Shown in pieces: positions 22,535-27,428 of a stretch of DNA of 27,428 bases (position 1 is its first letter; every line of letters begins with the position of its first letter). The translations under genes were made by a program, and so were the position numbers. The notes under the pieces were generated by a model that saw nothing but the letters and a program-made list of their open reading frames with translations, did not search any database and was not told where the DNA came from. Source of the stretch: an uncultured Archangium sp. (lineage in GTDB: Bacteria; Myxococcota; Myxococcia; Myxococcales; Myxococcaceae); assembly GCA_946479335.1 (NCBI GenBank), contig CAMLFP010000023.1, positions 1 to 27,428 on the forward strand. The letters are read 5' to 3'.

Positions 22535-25111
22535 ATGATGAACGCACTCACGCTGATGACGCTTCTCTCCGCGGCGCCCGCGCCCACCGGGCTGCAGCCG
22601 AAGAACCGGCCTTACGACGCGCAGCACTACAAGCTGGAGGTTCGTCAGGGCGAAGGCGGCACCTTCAACAACGTGGTCACCATCACCCTGAAGCCGGCGA
22701 AGGCGCTCCCGGAGCTCGAGTTCGATGCGTACGATCTCAAGTTCACCAGCGCGAAGGTCGACGGCGAAGACGCCACCTTCACGCCGAAGTACGCGCCCGA
22801 GACGCGCTTCGGCACCGTCACCGTCAAGCCGAAGAAGGCGGTCGCCGCGGGCAAGGAGGTCGCCGTGGAGCTCTCGTACTCCGTCACCGCCGGCACCTCG
22901 AACGACGGCTTCTTCACCGCCAGCGAGCCCGACGCGCCGGCCGGCAGCCTCCCCGGCTACTACACGCAGTTCGAGCCCGCGTTCGCGCAGCGCTTCTTCC
23001 CCGTCAATGACACGCCGGCCGACAAGGCCACCACCGAGGTGCTCGCGATCGTCGACGAGAAGTACGCCGTGGTGAGCAACGGCAAGAAGGTGCTCGACGA
23101 GAAGTTCTCCGAGGGCGGCAAGAACCTCCGCCGCGTGCACTGGAAGCAGGAACAGGAGCACAGCCCGTACCTCGTCGCGCTGGCCATCGCGCAGCTCGAG
23201 CCGCTGCAGGTCAGCGAGGAGCCGTCGATGACGCTCTGGGTGCCCCCGCACCGCAAGGCCGACGCGTTCGTCGCGCAAGACGTGATGAAGCAGCTCTTCA
23301 ACTTCGAGGTGGCCTTCACCGGCACGAAGTTCCCCTGGGCGAAGCTCGACGTCGTCGCGGTGCCCAACTTCCGCTGGGGCGGCATGGAGAACACCTCGGT
23401 CATCTTCGAGCGCACCTCCGCGCTGCTGGTCGACCACCGCAACGATCAGCTCATCCGCTCCCGCATCACCTCGCTGCTGGCGCACGAGATGGCGCACCAG
23501 TACTTCGGCGATCTCGTCACCTGCGCGTGGTGGAACGACGTGTGGCTCAACGAGGGCTTCGCGTCGTACCTCGGCGGGCTGGCGGCCGATGATCTCGAAG
23601 ACAGCGAGCAGTTCGAGGTGAACCTCGCGACCTGGCTCACCGACTCGTACTTCCGCGAAGAAGACGGCCCGCGCAGCCACCCGCTCGTCGTCAAGGGCGT
23701 GCCCGCTGAAGAGGCCTTCGACTCCACCAGCTACGGCAAGGGCGAGCAGGTGCTGCGCATGCTCGACCTGTGGCTCACCCGCCCGGAGTTCAAGAAGGCG
23801 ATCAAGCTGTACCTCGAGAAGAACGCCGGCAAGGCCGTCACCAGCGAAGACTTCTTCAAGGCCGTCTTCGAGACCGCGAAGAAGGAGAAGGAGCTCAAGG
23901 CCTTCAAGGACTCGTGGCTCACCAAGCGCGGCTACCCGGTGATCGAGCCGTCGAGCTCCTTCAACAACGGGAAGCTGACCGTGGTGATCAAGCAGACCCC
24001 CAACCACGCCGGCGAGAAGGGCCCGTTCGTCTTCAAGCTGCCCATCGTCATCCACCGCGTCACCGAGCCCGCCTTCACCCAGGAGGCGGTGATCACCGTC
24101 GACAAGCCGGAGGTGAAGGTCGACCTCGACGTGCAGGCCGCGCCGGAGTGGATCAACTGGAACAAGAACTTCGGCGCGCTGGTGAAGGTGAACCCCACGG
24201 CGCTCAGCGAAGATCGGCTCATCGACGCCGCCCGCCACGACCCCGACCCGGTGTGGCGCGTGCTCTCCACGCTGCAACTGCTTGGCAACCTCGGCCGTCA
24301 GGAGATCACCGAGGAGATCAAGCCGACCGACTCCGCGACCGGCGCGATCCTCGACGTGCTGACGAAGGACCCCTCGCCCTACGTGCGCGAGGCGGTGCTG
24401 ATGAAGCTGTCGAACACCCGCTTCAAGAAGCTGCCCAACGAGTACTCGGCGCCGCTGCTCGCGCTCGCCAAGCGCCCGACCGATCTCAACGACGACCCGG
24501 CGGGCTACATCCGCGTGCGGTTGGCGGCGATGGAGGCGCTGGCGCGCACCGACTCCGCTGATGGCCGCGCGTGGCTGCTGGGCGAGCTCGGCAAGCGCGA
24601 CATCGAGATCAACTACCTCGCGGGCTACGCCGACGCAGCCGCCCGCATCGGCACCGACAACTCGCTCGGCACGCTGCGCGCGGCGCTGGTGACGCAGAAG
24701 AGCCGCGGCTTCGCGTACTTCCGTCGCACGGCGGCGGCGCTGAGCAAGTCGCGCTCGGTCGACGTGATCCCCGTGTTCCACGAGGTGCTCAACAGCGTGC
24801 CGAACAACGACGAGTTCGGCGGCACGATGATCAAGGGCTTCTGGAACAACCGCGAGCTCCGCGAGTCGACCAACTTCGCGGCGCTGGCCCGTGACGTGGT
24901 GCTCGACGAGGCCCGCTTCAGCGAGGAGTTCCGCTCGGAGTTCGTGGAGCTGCTCGACGACATCAAGTTCGAGGGCGCGAAGCAGGCGCTCAGCGAGATC
25001 GTCGCCGGCACGAAGAGCGCGCGCATCAAGGCCAGCGCGCAGCGGGTGCTCGACACGAACTTCCCTGCCCCGCCGCCGGCGAAGCCCGAGCCGAAGGGCA
25101 AGAAGAAGTAG
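22535..25111 (+). CDS. M1 family aminopeptidase with a C-terminal HEAT-like domain
   Basis: 858 aa; the start is ATG at 22535 or the next ATG. The first 16 residues (MMNALTLMTLLSAAPA) look like a short, atypical export signal. After the beta-rich N-terminal domain comes the exopeptidase motif RWGGMEN (G282-N286). The zinc site is HEMAH (H317, E318, H321), with the third ligand E340 18 residues later in WLNEGFASYLGG. The C-terminal half from about residue 550 consists of helical repeats (DPVWRVLSTLQLLGNLG, PSPYVREAVLMKLSNTR, YIRVRLAAMEALART) and a Pro/Lys-rich tail. M1 enzymes remove N-terminal residues from peptides. All catalytic residues are present. Likely a periplasmic or secreted peptidase for nutrient use, consistent with a predatory or saprophytic lifestyle. 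Monocistronic. Confidence 0.94.
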   Translation: MMNALTLMTLLSAAPAPTGLQPKNRPYDAQHYKLEVRQGEGGTFNNVVTITLKPAKALPELEFDAYDLKFTSAKVDGEDATFTPKYAPETRFGTVTVKPKKAVAAGKEVAVELSYSVTAGTSNDGFFTASEPDAPAGSLPGYYTQFEPAFAQRFFPVNDTPADKATTEVLAIVDEKYAVVSNGKKVLDEKFSEGGKNLRRVHWKQEQEHSPYLVALAIAQLEPLQVSEEPSMTLWVPPHRKADAFVAQDVMKQLFNFEVAFTGTKFPWAKLDVVAVPNFRWGGMENTSVIFERTSALLVDHRNDQLIRSRITSLLAHEMAHQYFGDLVTCAWWNDVWLNEGFASYLGGLAADDLEDSEQFEVNLATWLTDSYFREEDGPRSHPLVVKGVPAEEAFDSTSYGKGEQVLRMLDLWLTRPEFKKAIKLYLEKNAGKAVTSEDFFKAVFETAKKEKELKAFKDSWLTKRGYPVIEPSSSFNNGKLTVVIKQTPNHAGEKGPFVFKLPIVIHRVTEPAFTQEAVITVDKPEVKVDLDVQAAPEWINWNKNFGALVKVNPTALSEDRLIDAARHDPDPVWRVLSTLQLLGNLGRQEITEEIKPTDSATGAILDVLTKDPSPYVREAVLMKLSNTRFKKLPNEYSAPLLALAKRPTDLNDDPAGYIRVRLAAMEALARTDSADGRAWLLGELGKRDIEINYLAGYADAAARIGTDNSLGTLRAALVTQKSRGFAYFRRTAAALSKSRSVDVIPVFHEVLNSVPNNDEFGGTMIKGFWNNRELRESTNFAALARDVVLDEARFSEEFRSEFVELLDDIKFEGAKQALSEIVAGTKSARIKASAQRVLDTNFPAPPPAKPEPKGKKK

Positions 25112-25125
25112 AAGGCAGGCGGCTG

Positions 25126-25172
25126 ACGGCGGCGCGTCTGGCGTCGCTGTCGGCCGCGGTCAGCGCCGCCGT
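25126..25172. terminator. Possible bidirectional stem-loop between convergent genes
   Basis: A 10-bp perfect inverted repeat, ACGGCGGCGC (25126-25135) and GCGCCGCCGT (25163-25172), surrounds a 27-nt loop. It sits 14 bp after the M1 peptidase stop and 5 bp before the end of the ketoacyl synthase-like gene on the other strand. There is no U-run on either side, so it would be a weak or factor-assisted terminator. A competing 6-bp pairing (GCTGAC at 25122-25127 with GTCAGC at 25159-25164) exists. Confidence 0.55.
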
Positions 25173-25177
25173 GACGC

Positions 25178-26149
25178 CTACGCGCGCTCCATGCGCACGC
25201 CGGCCCAGGTGAGGCCCGAGCCGACCACGCACAGCGCGATCGAGTCGCCGAGGTTCGGCGAATCCCAGTTCTCGCTGATCACCGAGGGCGCGCCCGCGCC
25301 GCCCACGTTGCCGCGCCGGTCGACGTTGAAGAGGTGCTTCCCTTCGGAGATCTCGCAGCGGCGCGCCACGACCTCGAGCATGCGCAGGTTGGCCTGGTGC
25401 CCGACGAAGGTCGGCGCCTCGCCCGCGCCGCGCAGCGCCTCGTAGAGCTCCATGGTGCGCTTGATGGCGAACTTCTGCACCTCCGCGCCCTGCTGGATGA
25501 AGTGGCCGAAGCGGCCGGCCTTCACCTTGTCGGCGCCGCTCGGGTCACCGCGCAGCGTGGTCTCGGTGATCTTCCACTTGCCGGGCACGCGCGGCGACAC
25601 GATGGCCGCGGTCGAAGCGTCGCCCCACAGCACGCACGCCGAGCGATCGTTGTAGTCGACGACCTTGGTGTTGTTCTCCGGGCTGACCAGCAGCACGTAG
25701 TCGGGCAGCTTCTCGGGGCGCATGCCCTCGAGGAAATAGAGCTGGCTGGCGAAGGTGCTGCACGCGCTGAAGAGATCGACGCACGGGCCATCGATGCCCA
25801 GCTTCTCGGCGACGCGGTTCGCCTCCGCGGGGAACACCTCGTCGGGCGAGCAGCTCCCGCACAGCACCATGCCGATGTCAGAGGCCTTCAGGCCCGCGCG
25901 CTCCAGCGCCAGCTTCGCGGCCGCCGCGCCGGTCTCGGCGTTGGTCATGGTCGCCGCCTCGATCGCCCCGCGCGTGTCCTTGTTCCGCGTCTGGCGGATG
26001 TAGTCGAGCGGCAGCACCGTGTGCCGGGCGCGGATGCCCACGCGCTCCATGATCCACGCGTCGTTGGTCCCGATGTCGAGTGACTCGAGGAAGGCGTTGT
26101 CCATCACCGTGGGGGGATGGAAGTGACCGACGGAATGAAGGTGCAGCAC
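25178..26149 (-). CDS. 3-oxoacyl-ACP synthase III-like (thiolase-fold) enzyme
   Basis: 323 aa from a GTG at 26147-26149 with GGAG five bases upstream; an internal ATG (residue 16) is a weaker alternative. The thiolase fold and catalytic triad are seen: C130 in DLFSACSTFASQ, H251 in GHQANLRML and N281 in NVDRRGNVGGAGAPS. The opening NDAWIMERVGIRARH is typical of FabH-type enzymes. It has an insertion of about 18 residues (LPLDYIRQTRNKDTRGAI) after GIRARH, and RRGNVGGAG replaces the usual YGNTSAAS. It condenses an acyl-CoA or acyl-ACP starter with a malonyl or other acceptor. Housekeeping FabH is one possibility, but no fab genes are near, so a secondary-metabolite or branched-starter role is equally plausible. 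Confidence 0.87.
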   Translation of the reverse strand: MLHLHSVGHFHPPTVMDNAFLESLDIGTNDAWIMERVGIRARHTVLPLDYIRQTRNKDTRGAIEAATMTNAETGAAAAKLALERAGLKASDIGMVLCGSCSPDEVFPAEANRVAEKLGIDGPCVDLFSACSTFASQLYFLEGMRPEKLPDYVLLVSPENNTKVVDYNDRSACVLWGDASTAAIVSPRVPGKWKITETTLRGDPSGADKVKAGRFGHFIQQGAEVQKFAIKRTMELYEALRGAGEAPTFVGHQANLRMLEVVARRCEISEGKHLFNVDRRGNVGGAGAPSVISENWDSPNLGDSIALCVVGSGLTWAGVRMERA

Positions 26150-26269
26150 GTTGACTCCGGGCGAAAGCGTGACCAGCCGGGACTACAAAAGCCAATACGA
26201 CCCGGTCGCGGACAAACGGCAGAACATTTTTCCGGCACTGTTAGCGACGCCGAAGACCGTCGGGAGGGA
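26150..26269. promoter_or_regulatory. Intergenic region upstream of the ketoacyl synthase-like gene
   Basis: These 120 bp separate the second acyl-CoA dehydrogenase stop from the ketoacyl synthase-like start on the same strand, and are more AT-rich than the coding DNA around them. The only clear element is the CGGAG ribosome binding site before the GTG start. The minus strand contains TTGTCC and TATTGG but with an unsuitable spacing of 12 nt, so I do not call a promoter. The gap suggests that the synthase has its own promoter. Confidence 0.35.
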
Positions 26270-27415
26270 CTACCCCAACGCCTTCAAGACTTCGCGCGCG
26301 ATGACCAGCCGCTGAATCTCCGAGGTTCCTTCGTAGATGGTCTGCACGCGCGCGTCGCGGAGGTAGCGCTCCACGGGGAACTCGTCGATGTACCCGTACC
26401 CACCGTGGATCTGCACCGCCTTGTCGCAGACGCGGTTCGACATCTCCGAGGCGAAGAGCTTGGCCATCGACGCTTCACGCGAGAACGGCACCTTCTTCTC
26501 CTTCATCGTCGCCGCGCGCAGCGCCAGCAACTCGGAGGTCTGCTGCTGCGTGTGCATGTCGGCCAGCATGAACTGGAGCGCCTGGAACTCGGCGATGGGC
26601 TTGCCGAAGGCCTTGCGCTCCTTGACGTACTTCACCGACGCCTCGACCGCGGCGCGGGCGACGCCACACGCCTGCGACGCGATGCCGATGCGGCCGCCGT
26701 CGAGCGCCACCATCGCCAGCTTGAAGCCATCGCCCAGCTTCCCCAGCAGGCGATCTTCGGGGATCTCGCAGTTCTCGAAGGTCAGCTGCACGGTGTTCGA
26801 CCCGCGCAGGCCCATCTTGTCTTCGGCGCGGCCGACGTGAAGCCCCGGCGCTCCGCCCTCCACGATGAAGCACGAGAGGCCCTTGTTGCCGTCGTTCGAC
26901 GTGCGCGCCCAGACCACGATCACGCCCGAGTACGCGCCGGAGGTGATCCACTGCTTGGTGCCGTTGAGCACCCACTTGCCGTCTTTGAGCACCGCCGTGG
27001 TGCGGCCCGCGCCCGGGTCGGAGCCCGCGTGCGGCTCCGAGAGCGCGAACGCGCCGGCGATCGCCTCGCCGGAGGTGATGCGCGTCACGAAGGCCTGCTT
27101 CTGCGCCTCGGTGCCGAACTGACAGATCAGCTCCGCGACCATGTTGGTGACGCCGAAGCCCACCGAGGTCGACGCGCACGCCGCCGCGATCTCGAACATC
27201 GCCAGCGCGTAACTGACGACGCCCGCCTCCGCGCCGCCGTACGCCGCGGGCACGTTGATGCCGAGCAGCCCCAGCTCCGCCATCTGCTTGTAGACCTCGG
27301 CGGGGAACTTCTCGTGCCGGTCGGTCTCCCGCGCGCGCGGGGCGATGACGTCCTGCGCGAACTTCCGCGCGGTGTCGCGAATCAGCTTCTGGGTCTCGGA
27401 GAGCTCGAAGTCCAT
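26270..27415 (-). CDS. Acyl-CoA dehydrogenase
   Basis: 381 aa, starting MDFELSETQKLIRDTARKFA. It carries the FAD/substrate segments GAFALSEPHAGSDPGAGRTT and KQWITSG, the C-terminal helical domain with RKAFGKPIAEFQALQFMLAD, and [17 protein letters not shown], in which E362 is the expected catalytic base as in medium- and short-chain enzymes. It transfers electrons to electron-transfer flavoprotein. It is clearly related to the enzyme at 9391-10533; motif details (SEPHAGSDPGAGRTT against [15 protein letters not shown]) show that they are distinct paralogues. The butyryl/short-chain type is the best guess from overall resemblance, but chain length is not proven. The first 13 bases beyond its start reach the window edge, so its upstream partner is unseen. 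Confidence 0.95.
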   Translation of the reverse strand: MDFELSETQKLIRDTARKFAQDVIAPRARETDRHEKFPAEVYKQMAELGLLGINVPAAYGGAEAGVVSYALAMFEIAAACASTSVGFGVTNMVAELICQFGTEAQKQAFVTRITSGEAIAGAFALSEPHAGSDPGAGRTTAVLKDGKWVLNGTKQWITSGAYSGVIVVWARTSNDGNKGLSCFIVEGGAPGLHVGRAEDKMGLRGSNTVQLTFENCEIPEDRLLGKLGDGFKLAMVALDGGRIGIASQACGVARAAVEASVKYVKERKAFGKPIAEFQALQFMLADMHTQQQTSELLALRAATMKEKKVPFSREASMAKLFASEMSNRVCDKAVQIHGGYGYIDEFPVERYLRDARVQTIYEGTSEIQRLVIAREVLKALG

Positions 27416-27428
27416 GTCTCTGCGCTCA

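Noticed and set aside
22481..24781. A minus-strand open frame of 766 codons over the M1 peptidase gene
   Set aside because: Antisense to an intact peptidase with all catalytic residues; no recognisable domain.
26150..26190. A GG-N10-GC spacing on the minus strand (TGGTCACGCTTTCGC), as in sigma-54 promoters
   Set aside because: Most other consensus positions do not match, and this spacing is common by chance in GC-rich DNA.

Overview
The window is high-GC DNA (roughly two thirds G+C) with almost no intergenic space. It comes from a Gram-negative bacterium that is most likely a myxobacterium (phylum Myxococcota). The evidence is: outer-membrane machinery (BamB, several lipoboxes); diaminopimelate epimerase; a receiver-DUF4388 fusion protein of the type common in myxobacteria; a CHASE2 adenylate cyclase; several acyl-CoA dehydrogenases; and an RNase III/Era/Der neighbourhood with two cyclophilins. 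No rRNA, tRNA, CRISPR array, phage or insertion sequence was seen. The placement is inference from gene content, not from a marker gene.

Layout. (1) 1-9374, minus strand: a long housekeeping run. In transcription order it holds an unknown 292-aa protein, RNase III, a lipoprotein cyclophilin, a cytoplasmic cyclophilin, Era, Der, a HEAT-like protein, a YfgM-like TPR protein, BamB, a MutT-type Nudix hydrolase, a YprB-type exonuclease and a VOC protein cut by the left edge. It joins the classical rnc-era and yfgM-bamB-der neighbourhoods. (2) 9391-10533, minus: an acyl-CoA dehydrogenase. (3) 10561-12721, plus: three overlapping genes for a DUF455 ferritin-like protein, an ATP-grasp-like protein and a Uma2-family nuclease-fold protein. 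(4) 12724-13053, minus: a small Cys-rich lipoprotein. (5) 13112-20933, minus: a signalling and metabolic run of an unknown 285-aa protein, CHASE2-adenylate cyclase, short-chain dehydrogenase, DapF, a GAF protein with a degenerate GGDEF domain, and a receiver-DUF4388 protein ending in what looks like a degenerate Ras-like domain. (6) 20939-22353, minus: five very small membrane or membrane-associated proteins, three of which share a C-terminal motif. (7) 22535-25111, plus: an M1 aminopeptidase. (8) 25178-27415, minus: a ketoacyl synthase III-like enzyme and a second acyl-CoA dehydrogenase.

How the genes work together. Region 1 combines RNA processing and ribosome maturation (RNase III, Era, Der) with envelope assembly (BamB, YfgM-like, a lipoprotein prolyl isomerase). 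Many neighbours overlap by 4 nt, and six of these junctions are GTGA, so translational coupling is likely and several true starts are GTG. Regions 2 and 8 are fatty-acid or acyl-CoA metabolism. Region 5 holds three multi-domain signalling proteins, each missing at least one canonical catalytic residue, which suggests binding or scaffold roles. A 38-bp palindromic repeat occurs twice, both times inside a reading frame (der and the ATP-grasp gene) and in frame.

No stretch over 300 bases lacks a gene. The largest gaps are 22354-22534 and 26150-26269, described below. The best candidates for something undescribed are the DUF455/ATP-grasp pair, the small membrane protein operon, and the degenerate signalling proteins.
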